The notes: generated from the sequence alone by a model not told the origin. 64,000 bases of DNA from Litorivita sp050633545 (GCA_050633545.1 JBOEGS010000002.1:558001-622000), one strand, 5' to 3'; numbered from the stretch's first letter, positions 43,197-53,231 are shown. A program made the numbers and translations.

Positions 43197-43877
43197 ATGA
43201 ACCGAAGAACGATGATGATCGGCGCCGCCAGTGCGGCTATTGTGGCAGGGCTTGGCGGCTGGATCGGCCTGAACGGGCGCGGGGCGGGCACACCGCCGAA
43301 CCCGCTTGGCGCGGCCAATGCCGCCGATGACGTGGCGCAAATCGACACCTCCGGCATTCAGGAAATGACCCTCGGCGATCCCAATGCACCCGTGACGGTG
43401 ATCGAATACGCCAGCTTTACCTGCCCGCATTGCGCCAATTTCCACAAGTCGGTGTTCAAGCAATTCAAGGCCGAATATGTCGATACCGGCAAGGTCCATT
43501 TCATCTACCGCGATGTCTATTTCGACCGCTTCGGGCTTTGGGCTGCGATGGTGGCGCGTTGCGGTGACGGGATGCGTTTCTTTGGCATTGCCGATCTGCT
43601 TTACGAGCAGCAAAAGGATTGGGTCGGCGGCGGCGATCCGGTGACGATCGCCAATGCCTTGCGCAAAATCGGCGTGATTGCCGGATTGGATGAGGCGACG
43701 GTGACGCAATGCCTCGAAGATGGCGACAAGGCGCAGGCATTGGTGACATGGTATCAAAAGAACGGCGAGGCTGATGACATAACCGGCACTCCGACCTTGA
43801 TCGTGGATGGCGAAAAGCAATCGGACCTGAGCTTTGATGCTCTCAAGACCTTGATCGACGGGAAGTTGGAAGGCTGA
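43197..43877 (+). CDS. DsbA-family thiol-disulfide oxidoreductase
   Basis: A 226-residue exported thioredoxin-fold protein. The N-terminus NRRTMMIGAASAA may be a Tat-like or Sec signal. The active site is CPHC (in ASFTCPHCANF), and the cis-Pro loop is DITGTPTLIVDG. It makes or isomerises disulfides in periplasmic proteins. AAAGGG precedes the ATG. The stop shares one base with the next start (TGATG). Confidence 0.92.
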   Translation: MNRRTMMIGAASAAIVAGLGGWIGLNGRGAGTPPNPLGAANAADDVAQIDTSGIQEMTLGDPNAPVTVIEYASFTCPHCANFHKSVFKQFKAEYVDTGKVHFIYRDVYFDRFGLWAAMVARCGDGMRFFGIADLLYEQQKDWVGGGDPVTIANALRKIGVIAGLDEATVTQCLEDGDKAQALVTWYQKNGEADDITGTPTLIVDGEKQSDLSFDALKTLIDGKLEG

Positions 43878-45004
43878 TGAGCGGCGCAAAACCGGCCCCT
43901 TTGGCAGGGGTAAAAGTCATCGAACTGGCCCGTATTCTTGCGGGCCCTTGGGCGGGGCAGACCCTTGCCGATCTGGGCGCCGAGGTCATCAAGATCGAAG
44001 CGCCGCAAGGGGATGACACCCGCCGCTGGGGGCCGCCCTTTGTCGAGCGCGAGGGCGACAAAAGCGCCTCGTATTTCCATTCGTGCAACCGCGGAAAATC
44101 GAGCATCACGATCGATATCGCAACCCCCGAGGGCCAAGCGCAGATGCGCGAACTGGTCAAGGAGGCCGATATCTTGATCGAGAATTTCAAGGTCGGCGGA
44201 TTGGCGAAATACGGGCTGGATTACGACAGTTTGAGCGCCGTGAACCCTGCGCTGATCTATTGCTCGATCACCGGCTTCGGGCAGACGGGCCCCTACGCGC
44301 ACCGCGCGGGGTATGATTACATCATCCAAGGCATGTCGGGGCTGATGTCGATCACCGGCGAGCCGGACGGCGCGCCCCAGCGCGCGGGCGTGGCGGTAAC
44401 CGATCTGTTTACCGGTATCTATTCGGCCACGGCGATTTTGGCGGCACTGCATCAACGCGGCAATGGCGGGCAGGGGCAGCATATCGATATGTCGCTGTTC
44501 GATACGGCGGTATCGGTGACGGCCAATCAGGCGATGAATTACCTGACCACCGGAACCCCGCCGGGGCGGACGGGAAATTACCACCCCAACCTGACGCCCT
44601 ATCAAACCTTTGAAGTCAAAGACGGGCATATCATCATCGCCACGGGAAATGATCCGCAATACCAACGGCTGTGCCGCCTGCTGGGTTTGGGCGAGATGGC
44701 CGAAGCGCCGGAGTTTTTGACCAATCAGGACCGCATCGCCAACCGCGAAGAGATGACGCGCCGTTTGGCGGCGGCTTGCATGGGCTTTACCCGCGGCGAG
44801 TTGCTCGCGGCCTGCGAGGCCGAAGGCGTGCCTGCGGGGCCGATCAACCGGATGGATGATGTGTTCGCCGACCCACATGTGAAGGCGCGCGGAATGCAGA
44901 TCGAATTGGACGGCATCCCTGGCGTGCGCGCGCCGTTCCGGTTTTCCGGCGCCGATCTTGCCCTGCACCGGCCCAGCCCGAAGCTTGGCGAAGACAACGG
45001 CTGA
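43877..45004 (+). CDS. CaiB/BaiF family CoA transferase
   Basis: A 375-residue family III CoA transferase. Hallmarks are the N-terminal LAGVKVIELARILAGPWAG, Rossmann-type LADLGAEVIKIE, the probable nucleophile Asp in GYDYIIQGMSGLMSITG, and the C-terminal MQIELDGIPGVRAPF. It would move CoA between carboxylic acids; the substrate is not clear. It is co-translated with dsbA, but a functional link is not known. Confidence 0.93.
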   Translation: MSGAKPAPLAGVKVIELARILAGPWAGQTLADLGAEVIKIEAPQGDDTRRWGPPFVEREGDKSASYFHSCNRGKSSITIDIATPEGQAQMRELVKEADILIENFKVGGLAKYGLDYDSLSAVNPALIYCSITGFGQTGPYAHRAGYDYIIQGMSGLMSITGEPDGAPQRAGVAVTDLFTGIYSATAILAALHQRGNGGQGQHIDMSLFDTAVSVTANQAMNYLTTGTPPGRTGNYHPNLTPYQTFEVKDGHIIIATGNDPQYQRLCRLLGLGEMAEAPEFLTNQDRIANREEMTRRLAAACMGFTRGELLAACEAEGVPAGPINRMDDVFADPHVKARGMQIELDGIPGVRAPFRFSGADLALHRPSPKLGEDNG

Positions 45005-45112
45005 GCCGCCGCAAACCTGCCGCAAGGGCGGGTGATGTGGCGGGTTTGGGGAGCCTCCGGCAGAAGTATTTTTGCCAAGAAAAAGCCATGCGCCGCGACC
45101 CGCCGCGGGCGT

Positions 45113-46111
45113 CTAGCGTTTTGGCGCGATGGTCGCCAAAGCCGCGTCCAAAGCGGCGGTGTCTTTGATCTCGAGGCGCACGGGAAGGGTAAGCACCTTT
45201 TGGCGGAAGACATCGGGCAGGCGCACCGCGTCTTTCTCGGTTGTGACCATTTGCGCGCCAAGCAGTTTGGCCTCGCCCTCCAGCCGGGCCATGAGCGCGG
45301 GGGTCAGCGGTTGGTGATCGTCCAGAGCCTCGGCGCGCAGCAAGGTTGCGCCAAGGCCGCGCAGGGTCGCAAAGAATTTTTCGGGATGTGCAATGCCTGC
45401 AAAGGCCAGAACGCCGGTATCGGCCCAGTCCATTCCGGTTTCGAGCGGGCGCGCCGCGCCGGTCAGATGCGGGACGGTAATATGGTCGGACCATGCGCGG
45501 GCGAAGGCCGCCTGCGCCTCTGCTGCGCCCAGCGAGAGAAGCAAATCGGCGCGGGCAATCCCCTCCCTGACCGGCTCGCGCAGCGGGCCAGCGGGCAGGC
45601 AGCGGCCGTTGCCAAAGCCTTTGGCCGCGTCGACCACGACAATCGAGAGGTCTTTGTGCAGGCTCGGGTTTTGGAAACCGTCGTCGAGCAAGATGATATC
45701 GGCGCCGTCCGCTTGTGCGGCGCGGGCGCCCTTGGCACGGTCTTTGGCGACCCATGTGGGGGCGAAAGCGGCCAAAAGGAGCGGCTCGTCTCCGGTCTCG
45801 TCCGCGCGGTGTTTGAGCGGATCAACGCGGACCGGCCCGTCCAGCGATCCGCCATACCCGCGCGAGACGATATGCGGGGTGTATCCGCGCGCTTGCAGGT
45901 ATTGCAGCATGAATATCGCGGTCGGGGTTTTGCCGGTGCCGCCTGCATTGATGTTGCCAATACAGATCGCCGGCACATCGAGGCGCGCTCCGCTGCCCTT
46001 TGCCAGTCTGCGCGCGGTTAGCGCGCCGTAGAGCCAACCAAGCGGCGCCAGAAGCCGTGCCTGCCATGTCGGGCGCTCGGGGCGCGTATACCAAAACAGC
46101 GGCGCGCGCAT
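45113..46111 (-). CDS. lpxK: Tetraacyldisaccharide 4'-kinase
   Basis: The 332-residue protein has LpxK's P-loop INAGGTGKTPTAIF around residue 55 and DGFQNPSLHKDLSIVVVDA. It phosphorylates the lipid A disaccharide at the inner membrane. Its start overlaps the waaA stop (TAATG). It ends the operon pmbA-cysQ... with DUF4170 and waaA on the same strand. Confidence 0.96.
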   Translation of the reverse strand: MRAPLFWYTRPERPTWQARLLAPLGWLYGALTARRLAKGSGARLDVPAICIGNINAGGTGKTPTAIFMLQYLQARGYTPHIVSRGYGGSLDGPVRVDPLKHRADETGDEPLLLAAFAPTWVAKDRAKGARAAQADGADIILLDDGFQNPSLHKDLSIVVVDAAKGFGNGRCLPAGPLREPVREGIARADLLLSLGAAEAQAAFARAWSDHITVPHLTGAARPLETGMDWADTGVLAFAGIAHPEKFFATLRGLGATLLRAEALDDHQPLTPALMARLEGEAKLLGAQMVTTEKDAVRLPDVFRQKVLTLPVRLEIKDTAALDAALATIAPKR

Positions 46112-47328
46112 TATCCGGCCTCCATCAAATCAAGCGTATCTTGGACCAGATCGAGCACTTGGTCGGTCACCTCCGCGCCTTCGGTTGCCACGCTCCACGC
46201 CGCCGTCGCCATAGCGGCGGCCTGATCGGGGGCGATCAAGCGGCCGAGCGCGGCCGCCAGCGTATCCGCATCGCGCACGATCCGCGCTGCGCCTTGGGCG
46301 GCAAAGCGCGAATAGGCCCCCAGATAGCGGCTGATGTTCGGCCCGTAAAGCACCGCCGAACCGAGGGCGGCCGGCTCGTATGGATCACGCCCGCCGGCTT
46401 GGCTGACCAAGGAGCTCGCCATGAAGGTGATCGGCGCAAGGCGATACCAAAGCCCCAGTTCACCGCGCGTATCGGCGAGCAGGATTTGCGTGGTCTCGGT
46501 GGGCATTTCTCCATCGGACCACACCGCAACTCGCCATCCGTCTTCGCGCAGACGGCGCAGCATTTCGGGCCCGTCCTCTTCGTTATCGGGCACAAGGATG
46601 AGCAAGAAGCGCGGCGCATAGCGCGAGGCGCGCCGGTGCGCATTCGCAATGATCGCCAACTCGCCCATTTGCACCATTGCCGCAAGCCAGACGGGCCGCC
46701 CTGCGAGGTCTTGCGCCATTTCCTCGCGCTCGGCCTCGTTGCACTGAAGGGCTGTGCCACCTTGTTGCAACGGGCCGGTGACCTCGATTTCATCTTCGGG
46801 CACGCCAAAACGGCGCAGTCGCTGCGCGGCATTGGCATTGGTGGCGAAATAGGCGCTGAACAGGCCCAAGAGCGCGCGGCTCATATCCGGCAGCCACCGC
46901 CATCGCGCCTCCTCAAAACCGCTTTCCTCTGCATCAAGCAGGATCATCGGAATGTCTTCTTCGGCAGTTTGCGTGACCAAAGCGGGGCGCAAGTGCCCGC
47001 CTGTCCAAAGACATATGTCAGGCTGCCAGTGGGACAAAAACTGCTGAACATGGTCGAGGTATTCGGGGGGCACCGGTTGCCAAATCATCCCGCCCCGCAA
47101 ATGATCCGGCGCGGGCATGTCTTCCGGCGTTGTGAGTAAAAGCGTCAGGTCGGGCCGCTGCAATTTCAGCCGGTGATAAAGCTGGATCAAAGCGGCAGCT
47201 TTCTGCGGACCGGTCGCATGTGCCCAAATCACCTCTCCGGCGGGGCGCGCGGTGGTGATTGGGTCGGGGCGTTGCGGCGCGCGCGTTGCAAGGGCCAGAT
47301 AGGCCTTAAGACTGAGCGAGCGCGCCAT
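46111..47328 (-). CDS. waaA: 3-deoxy-D-manno-octulosonic acid transferase
   Basis: A 405-residue GT-B enzyme that adds Kdo to lipid A. It shows VIWAHATGPQKAAALIQL near residue 33, where the acceptor loop is, the central VTGPLQQGG and the nucleotide-sugar part SSLVSQAGGRDPYEPAALG. The N-terminal region usually forms a membrane-anchoring helix; here this is weak. It is 8 bp after the DUF4170 gene and overlaps lpxK. Confidence 0.92.
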   Translation of the reverse strand: MARSLSLKAYLALATRAPQRPDPITTARPAGEVIWAHATGPQKAAALIQLYHRLKLQRPDLTLLLTTPEDMPAPDHLRGGMIWQPVPPEYLDHVQQFLSHWQPDICLWTGGHLRPALVTQTAEEDIPMILLDAEESGFEEARWRWLPDMSRALLGLFSAYFATNANAAQRLRRFGVPEDEIEVTGPLQQGGTALQCNEAEREEMAQDLAGRPVWLAAMVQMGELAIIANAHRRASRYAPRFLLILVPDNEEDGPEMLRRLREDGWRVAVWSDGEMPTETTQILLADTRGELGLWYRLAPITFMASSLVSQAGGRDPYEPAALGSAVLYGPNISRYLGAYSRFAAQGAARIVRDADTLAAALGRLIAPDQAAAMATAAWSVATEGAEVTDQVLDLVQDTLDLMEAG

Positions 47329-47336
47329 AGGGTCCG

Positions 47337-47579
47337 TTAATCGATCACAGCGGTGGGGGAGGCTTCGGAATTTTCATCGTGCAGCCGGTGAATATGGGCC
47401 AGAAAATAGCGCATATGCGCATTGTCGACGGTGCGTTGCGCTTCGGATTTCCACGCGTCATAGGCCGATGCATAATCGGGAAACATTCCGACGATATGGA
47501 TATCATCGACGTTCTTGAACGTGGTCCCCGAAGGGTCGACCAGTTCGCCGCCGAAAACGAGATGGAGCCGTTGTGTCAT
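47337..47579 (-). CDS. DUF4170 protein
   Basis: An 80-residue protein beginning MTQRLHLVFGGELVDPSG with AAGGATTTT upstream; the open frame continues much further without support. DUF4170 is a small alphaproteobacterial family usually found with waaA and lpxK. Its role in lipid A/Kdo addition is not known. Confidence 0.9.
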   Translation of the reverse strand: MTQRLHLVFGGELVDPSGTTFKNVDDIHIVGMFPDYASAYDAWKSEAQRTVDNAHMRYFLAHIHRLHDENSEASPTAVID

Positions 47580-47778
47580 AGGGAAAATCCTTTTCCGGTC
47601 CGTGCGAGCGCAGCGTATCTGACCGCGCGCCAGCGTCAAGGTTGCGTTAGTGCGTATACTTGCACCAACAAGGATGAATGCACGGTGAAGCTGCGAGATT
47701 TTGCCGTCTTGACGATATGTGTTGCGACAGGCAGCAAAGAGATCCGCGAAACCGCGCCGTGGCATGAGGATAGGTTCG

Positions 47779-48519
47779 ATGAGTAAACCGTTTTTGATCT
47801 TGCAATTGCGCCCGGAGATAGAGGCATCGGACGACGAATTTGCCGCTATCTTGCGCAAATCGGGCCTGCGTGAGGACGAAGTTCTGCGTCTGTGCCTTGA
47901 CCGTGAAACCCTTCCCGAAACGCTTGATCCGGCGGATTTCGCAGGGGTGATTGTCGGCGGTGGTCCTGGTTGCGTGTCGGATGCGCCGCAAGACAAAACC
48001 GAAGTCGAGGCCAAGATCGAGGTCGAGGTTCTTTCGCTCATGCCCGAAATCACCGCGCGCGATATTCCGTTTTTGGGCTGCTGCTATGGTATTGGTATTT
48101 TGGGCCATCACCTTGGCGGCGAGGTCAGCAAGGCGCGCTACGGCGAGCCGGTGGGCACCGCCGATTGCAAGCTGACCGGCGCGGGGCGCGCCGACCCATT
48201 GCTGCGCGGTGTGCCCGACCGGTTCGCGGCCTTTGTCGGCCACAAGGAAGCCGCGCAGGCCCTACCGCCCGATTGCGTGCATCTGGTCGAGGCGCCCAGT
48301 TGCCCGATCCAGATGTTTCGCCACAAGCAAAACGTCTATGCCACGCAATTCCACCCCGAAGCCGATGCCGCAGGCTTCGAGACGCGGATCAATATCTATA
48401 AACATAAAGGGTATTTCCGCCCCGAAGAGGCGGGGGCTTTGATCGCCATGTGCCGTGCTGCCGATGTCACCGCGCCCGAGCGCATTTTGCGCAATTTTGT
48501 GACGCAGTATCGCGGTTAG
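47779..48519 (+). CDS. Class I glutamine amidotransferase-like protein
   Basis: The 246-residue protein starts at MSKPFLILQLRPE with GAGGATAGG upstream; an ATG five codons before is possible. The catalytic triad is visible: Cys in FLGCCYGIGILGHHLGG, and His/Glu in YATQFHPEAD. It resembles the GMP synthase glutaminase but without a synthetase domain, so its acceptor is unknown. It converges with cysQ; stops overlap by 4 bp. Confidence 0.88.
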   Translation: MSKPFLILQLRPEIEASDDEFAAILRKSGLREDEVLRLCLDRETLPETLDPADFAGVIVGGGPGCVSDAPQDKTEVEAKIEVEVLSLMPEITARDIPFLGCCYGIGILGHHLGGEVSKARYGEPVGTADCKLTGAGRADPLLRGVPDRFAAFVGHKEAAQALPPDCVHLVEAPSCPIQMFRHKQNVYATQFHPEADAAGFETRINIYKHKGYFRPEEAGALIAMCRAADVTAPERILRNFVTQYRG

Positions 48520-49331
48520 GAATATTTCGGCGCGGTCTCGCCGGTCTGCGGGCCGTCCTGCGCCAAGGCGTCAATCAAGGCGCCGTGAATGTTCGGCCCT
48601 GCCGAGACCACGCCGTTGAGCAATGGGCGCGCATTGTTAAAGATCAGCGGCGCGCCGGTGCGGTCGGAGGTGCGCGCGCCTGCTTCGCGGCCAATCAAAT
48701 CGCCCGCCGCGATATCCCATTCCCAACTGCGGCGCAGGGTGAGCATGGCGTCAAACCGCCCCTGCGCCACGAGGCTCATGCGAAAGGCCAGCGATGGCCG
48801 GTAGTGGCGGCTCAAATCCGGCACCCCGTCGCGCCAGTTGCTGCCGTCATAGCTGGGCTTGGCCGCCAGAACCCGCGCACCGGAAAGATCGCGCCGCGCC
48901 GAGGCTGTCAAAGCCTCGCCATTCAGTGTCGCGCCTTGACCCTTGGCGGCCAGATACATCCGGTCGAGCACGGGCAAATAGACAGCGGCGGCAATGACTT
49001 CGCCGCGCTCGGCAATCGCCAGAGCATGCGCCCAAGTGTCGTCGCCCTTCATAAAACTGCGCGTGCCGTCGATCGGGTCGATGATAAACACCCGCTCGGC
49101 AGCAAGGCGATCCCCGTCGTCTTCGCATTCCTCCGACAGCCAACCGTAATCTTGCCGCGCCGCGCGCAAATCTGATTTCAGCATCTCGTTGACCGCCAGA
49201 TCGGCCTCGGTCACCGGCCCCGCGCCGTCCGGTTTGTCCCACGACTGCGCAGTTCCGCCCGCATAGCGCAGCGCGATCTCGCCCGCCGCGCGGGCGGCGT
49301 TTTCCAAAAGGCTGAGGTCAGTCTCCGGCAA
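48516..49331 (-). CDS. cysQ: 3'(2'),5'-bisphosphate nucleotidase / inositol monophosphatase family
   Basis: A 271-residue Li-sensitive phosphatase-fold enzyme with the metal motifs LSEECED, DPIDGTRSFM and WEWDIAAGDLI. CysQ turns PAP into AMP and spares sulfate assimilation. The name is based on its context before DUF4170-waaA-lpxK in Rhodobacteraceae; an inositol-phosphatase role is possible. The start lies 14 bp inside the end of pmbA. Confidence 0.85.
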   Translation of the reverse strand: MPETDLSLLENAARAAGEIALRYAGGTAQSWDKPDGAGPVTEADLAVNEMLKSDLRAARQDYGWLSEECEDDGDRLAAERVFIIDPIDGTRSFMKGDDTWAHALAIAERGEVIAAAVYLPVLDRMYLAAKGQGATLNGEALTASARRDLSGARVLAAKPSYDGSNWRDGVPDLSRHYRPSLAFRMSLVAQGRFDAMLTLRRSWEWDIAAGDLIGREAGARTSDRTGAPLIFNNARPLLNGVVSAGPNIHGALIDALAQDGPQTGETAPKYS

Positions 49332-50664
49332 GGGTCATCCCTTCGACCAAGAGCGAGGGCACCACCGTCGACAGATAGCCGCGCGCATCATTGGCAGGGA
49401 TCATGCCGCGCAGCATGTCGCGCAGATTTCCCGCGATGGTGCATTCATTGACCGGATAGGCGATTTCGCCATTCTCGATCCAAAACCCTGCCGCGCCGCG
49501 CGAATAATCGCCCGTATTGGGATTGATCGTCGCGCCGATCATCGAGGTGACCAACAGGCCCGTGCCCATGTCGCGGATCAAATCCGCGCGGCTGGCGTCG
49601 CCCTGTGTAAGGGCGGTATTGTAGGTTCCCGGATGCGGCGGGGCGCTCGGCCCGCGCATGGCGTTGCCCGTGGGCGTCATGTCCAATTTGCGCGCAGTGG
49701 CCAAATCCAGCGTCCATCCCATCAAAACGCCGTCCTTGACCACGGCGCGTTTGGCAGTGGGCAGGCCTTCGGCGTCAAAAGGCCGCGACGCGCGAATTCC
49801 GATGCGGTGCGGGTCCTCGATCACCGACAGGCCGCCGCTCAAAACCTGCGTGCCCAGATCATCGCGCAGCCACGAGGCGCCGCGCGCAATCGCGCTGCCG
49901 TTGGCGGCGGACAAAAGATGGCCGATCAGCGAAGAGGAAATCCGCTCGTCATAGAGCACCGGAAAGCTGCCGGTGGGGGGGCGGCGCGCGCCGATGCGCT
50001 CCAAGGCGCGGGCGGCGGCCTTTTCGCCGATCTCTTGCGCCGAGCGCAATTGCGAGGCGAAAATCCGGCTATCGCCATCGCTGTCTCGCTCCATGCCAGT
50101 GCCGGTGCCTGCAATCGCCACGCCGTAAAGGTGGCGTTCGCTGCGCGTGTAGCCGCCCGAAAACCCGTTGCTGGCGGCGATATGGACCGAGGTGCGGCCA
50201 TATCCGGCGGCGGCGCTGTCCATCTGTGTGATCCCCTCCACCGCCATAGCGGCCTGCTCAACGGCGCGCGCATCGGCTTCAAGCTCGGCAGGCGAGGGCT
50301 CATCGGCCGGATCGCAAAGCTGAAGCGCCTCGGCGTCCCAGTTGCGGGCCAACTGATCGCCGCTGGCCAATCCGATATGCGGGTCTTCGGGGGCCTCTTT
50401 GGCCATGGCCACGGCGCGTTCTGCCATGATCTCGAGCGTCGCCTCGGATCTGTCCGAGGAGGACACGCAGGCTTGGCGCTGACCGACGAATACCCGTAGC
50501 CCGATATCGGTGCCCTCCGAGCGCTCGGCATGTTCGAGCACCCCCGCCCGCACGTCGATGCTGATGGAATCGCCTGCATAGGCCATAGCATCGGCCTCAT
50601 CCGCGCCCGCGCGGCGGGCGGCGTCGAGCAAAGCGTGGGCAAGATCGTCAAGGGGCAGGGTCAT
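49318..50664 (-). CDS. pmbA: TldD/PmbA family metallopeptidase
   Basis: A 448-residue PmbA-type protein: DADAMAYAGDSISIDVRAG-like beginning (DEADAMAYAGDSISIDV), then RRPPTGSFPVLYDERIS, the GTYNTALTQGDASRADLI block and the C-terminal NPNTGDYSRGAAGFWIENG. TldD/PmbA (TldE) pairs degrade peptides such as CcdA and mature modified peptides. No tldD is in the window. Overlap with cysQ suggests coupling. Confidence 0.92.
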   Translation of the reverse strand: MTLPLDDLAHALLDAARRAGADEADAMAYAGDSISIDVRAGVLEHAERSEGTDIGLRVFVGQRQACVSSSDRSEATLEIMAERAVAMAKEAPEDPHIGLASGDQLARNWDAEALQLCDPADEPSPAELEADARAVEQAAMAVEGITQMDSAAAGYGRTSVHIAASNGFSGGYTRSERHLYGVAIAGTGTGMERDSDGDSRIFASQLRSAQEIGEKAAARALERIGARRPPTGSFPVLYDERISSSLIGHLLSAANGSAIARGASWLRDDLGTQVLSGGLSVIEDPHRIGIRASRPFDAEGLPTAKRAVVKDGVLMGWTLDLATARKLDMTPTGNAMRGPSAPPHPGTYNTALTQGDASRADLIRDMGTGLLVTSMIGATINPNTGDYSRGAAGFWIENGEIAYPVNECTIAGNLRDMLRGMIPANDARGYLSTVVPSLLVEGMTLAGD

Positions 50665-50743
50665 TGAGGGGTCTCCGCATAAGGCTCAAAAGGGAGGTAG
50701 ACCGCAGGCAGCCCTTATGCAAGGGCAGGGCGGTGGGCATGGC

Positions 50744-50776
50744 AAGGGCCGCGCAACAGATAACCGCGCGGCCCTT
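50744..50776 (-). terminator. Hairpin after the DUF2125 gene
   Basis: Perfect 11-bp stem AAGGGCCGCGC/GCGCGGCCCTT with an 11-nt loop, 28 bp past the stop. No T-run follows, so termination may be weak or Rho-aided. Confidence 0.55.
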
Positions 50777-50803
50777 CCAAGGGGTGAAGATCGGGCGGGC
50801 GGT

Positions 50804-52321
50804 CTATTTCAAACGCTGGCCATTGGCCAAAACATGGCCTTGATGGTTGATCTCGATCTTGGATTTGAGCGTATCCGCGCCCTCGCCGGGAACGGCAAAC
50901 AGCCCCATCATCATCCGCGCGCCCATGGCTTTGTCGGCAGGCAAAATCCCGATGGCGGTCAGATTGTCGAGAAGCCCATTCGCTCCCGTCAGGTTCAGGT
51001 CAAGCGCGCCTTCGGGCGCGGGCATGCCCGGAAAGCTGGTCGTATCGGTCTTGTCAAAGGTGAAATCGCCCTTGCCGCTCAATTCCGCGCCGGCAATATC
51101 GAGCCGCAGCGCATTGATCGTCACGCTTTGCGGCTCGCCGACCGGACCGGTAAAGCCCTTCATCGCATCGGGGTCGAAGATATTGGCAAAGAGCTTCACC
51201 TTGCTGCTCACATCGACCAAAAGCGTGGCAGGATCACGGGACAATTTGCCCGTCGGGTCGAACAGGCCCCAAATCATGTCGGACATGGTAAAGTCAGACA
51301 TGTTGATCATGATCGCTGCATCGCGGGCCTCGTCAGACGGCGTTGTGGGCATCACGAGCTTGAAGCCACCTTCGGCAAAGCTGATATCGATGGGCATCGG
51401 GAAGTTCGAGGACAGAACCGAGCTTTGGCCGCCCTTGGCCACACCTTCATAGCGTAGGGCTTTTTCGTCCATCGACACGGCAAGCGTGCCGCTTTGCGAT
51501 TGCGATGTGCTCTCGAAGCTCTGGCCCGAGGCCTCTTTGACCTTCATCTGCGCGGCCCCGTCGAGGTAGGAGAAGACGCCATCAAAGGCAAAACCGCTGG
51601 CGAGGAGCTTTGACAGGTTCATCACATCGACATCGCCGCTATACTGGCCCGAACCTTCATATGTGAGCGATTGAATGCCGCCTTGCGCCGTAAACTGCGC
51701 ATCCTTGGAGTCCGGAAGGGCGATATCGGCAGTATAGGACAGGCTTTTCGCGCTCATGCGCTGGTTGATGGAGCGATTTGCGCCAATGGTCATCGTCGAG
51801 GTGCCTTCAACGCCGGACAGCTTTGCCGAGGCCTCGCCAAATTCCACCGGTTTGTCGTCCACGACAATAGAGTCGAGGCGCAGGTTCACGTCATCGGCCG
51901 AGTAATCATAGCTCAGCGCGCTGGCATCGCCCGAGGCGATCATTGTGAAACCGTCCATCAGATAGCTGACCGAATAATCGACCGTCTTACCCGGCTCAGT
52001 GATCACCGTGCCGGTCATCGGGATGCTGTCGGCGAAATTAACCGATACGCGCCCGTCGCCAAGATTGCGCAGTGCGACATCGCCCAGTTCGATCTTGAAC
52101 GACCCTGCGCCCTCGGGCAATTCCATCGCCATCACGGCACCGGACACGGTCAATGTGTCGCCCGATGTGCTTTCGCTGCCGTCAACTGTGTAGCCGAAGT
52201 TCTTGAAATACTCTTGCCAGTCGCTCCAGACCTGTTGGGCTGTGATATCGGCAAATGCGGCCGCGGGCGTGATCAAAAGTGCGAGGGCTGATACGCTGCC
52301 CAAATTCCGTAGTCCGGTCAT
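50804..52321 (-). CDS. DUF2125 exported protein
   Basis: A 505-residue protein with a signal peptide (VSALALLITPAAAFA) and a long beta-strand repeat region, rich in Ser/Asp/Gly, as in DUF2125 proteins of alphaproteobacteria. The C-terminus ends INHQGHVLANGQRLK. It is probably periplasmic and may interact with lipids in the cell envelope (AsmA-like fold suspected), but no role is proved. Confidence 0.88.
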   Translation of the reverse strand: MTGLRNLGSVSALALLITPAAAFADITAQQVWSDWQEYFKNFGYTVDGSESTSGDTLTVSGAVMAMELPEGAGSFKIELGDVALRNLGDGRVSVNFADSIPMTGTVITEPGKTVDYSVSYLMDGFTMIASGDASALSYDYSADDVNLRLDSIVVDDKPVEFGEASAKLSGVEGTSTMTIGANRSINQRMSAKSLSYTADIALPDSKDAQFTAQGGIQSLTYEGSGQYSGDVDVMNLSKLLASGFAFDGVFSYLDGAAQMKVKEASGQSFESTSQSQSGTLAVSMDEKALRYEGVAKGGQSSVLSSNFPMPIDISFAEGGFKLVMPTTPSDEARDAAIMINMSDFTMSDMIWGLFDPTGKLSRDPATLLVDVSSKVKLFANIFDPDAMKGFTGPVGEPQSVTINALRLDIAGAELSGKGDFTFDKTDTTSFPGMPAPEGALDLNLTGANGLLDNLTAIGILPADKAMGARMMMGLFAVPGEGADTLKSKIEINHQGHVLANGQRLK

Positions 52322-52451
52322 ATCGACCCCCTTTTCAACAATGTTCCTCTATACTTCGTATCTGGAGGTGGCAGGGTCAAGGGCGCAAGCCGCTGGACCT
52401 GTGCCTATGGGCGGTTTACCACAAGGGAAAGATAATAGCGGAGGATACAAC

Positions 52452-53231
52452 ATGGCAGACCAAATGGCCGATATGACCGGTAAATCCGTTCTGATCACCG
52501 GCGCAAGCCGCGGCATCGGCGCCGAGGCGGCGCGGGTATTCCACGGCGCCGGTGCCCATGTGGCTCTGGCAGCGCGCAGCACAGCGCAAACCGAAAGTCT
52601 GGCCGCAGAGCTGAACGCCAAGGGCGGTGCCAAGGCGCTCGCCATCCCTTGTGATGTGGCCGATTTCGCGCAGGTCGAGGCAGCAGTGAATACCGCTGTG
52701 AATGCTTTTGGCGGTCTCGACGTTTTGATCGGCAATGCCGGTATGATTGACCCCATTGACCCGATGGCCGAGGCCGACCCCGATGCATGGAGCCGCCTGA
52801 TCGATGTGAACCTCAAGGGCGTGTTCTACGGGCTGCGCGCGGCCTTGCCGGTTATGGCGGCGGCGGGGCATGGCACGATCCTGACGGTGTCGTCGGGCGC
52901 GGCGCATGGTCCGGTCGCGGGCTGGAGCGCCTATTGCGCCTCCAAGGCCGGGGCGGCGATGCTGACCCGTTCGGCGCATCTTGAATATGGCGGCAGCGGC
53001 CTGCGGATCATGGGCCTGTCGCCAGGAACGGTGGCCACCCAGATGCAGCGCGACATCAAGGTCAGCCGCGTTGACAACGGTGTGCGCCGCTTGGAGTGGG
53101 AAGACCACATTCCCGCCGATTGGCCCGCGCGCGCACTGCTGTGGATGTGCGGCGCGGCAAGCGATGAATTTTGCGGCGAGGAAATCTCGCTGCGTGTAGA
53201 AGACATCCGCGCAAGAGTAGGACTGATATGA
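52452..53231 (+). CDS. SDR-family oxidoreductase
   Basis: A 259-residue classical short-chain dehydrogenase from the ATG preceded by GGAGG. It has the NAD(P) motif TGASRGIGAEAA, NAG in LIGNAGM, and the catalytic Ser-Tyr-Lys (TVSSGAAHG, AYCASKAG). The open frame goes further upstream without support. Its stop overlaps the enoyl-CoA hydratase start (ATGA), so the two form an operon, perhaps in acyl-CoA breakdown. Confidence 0.92.
   Translation: MADQMADMTGKSVLITGASRGIGAEAARVFHGAGAHVALAARSTAQTESLAAELNAKGGAKALAIPCDVADFAQVEAAVNTAVNAFGGLDVLIGNAGMIDPIDPMAEADPDAWSRLIDVNLKGVFYGLRAALPVMAAAGHGTILTVSSGAAHGPVAGWSAYCASKAGAAMLTRSAHLEYGGSGLRIMGLSPGTVATQMQRDIKVSRVDNGVRRLEWEDHIPADWPARALLWMCGAASDEFCGEEISLRVEDIRARVGLI

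Noticed and set aside
47580..48053. Upstream extension of the DUF4170 frame
   Set aside because: Arg/Ser-rich shadow of the divergent glutamine amidotransferase gene; the short start has a Shine-Dalgarno and matches the family length.
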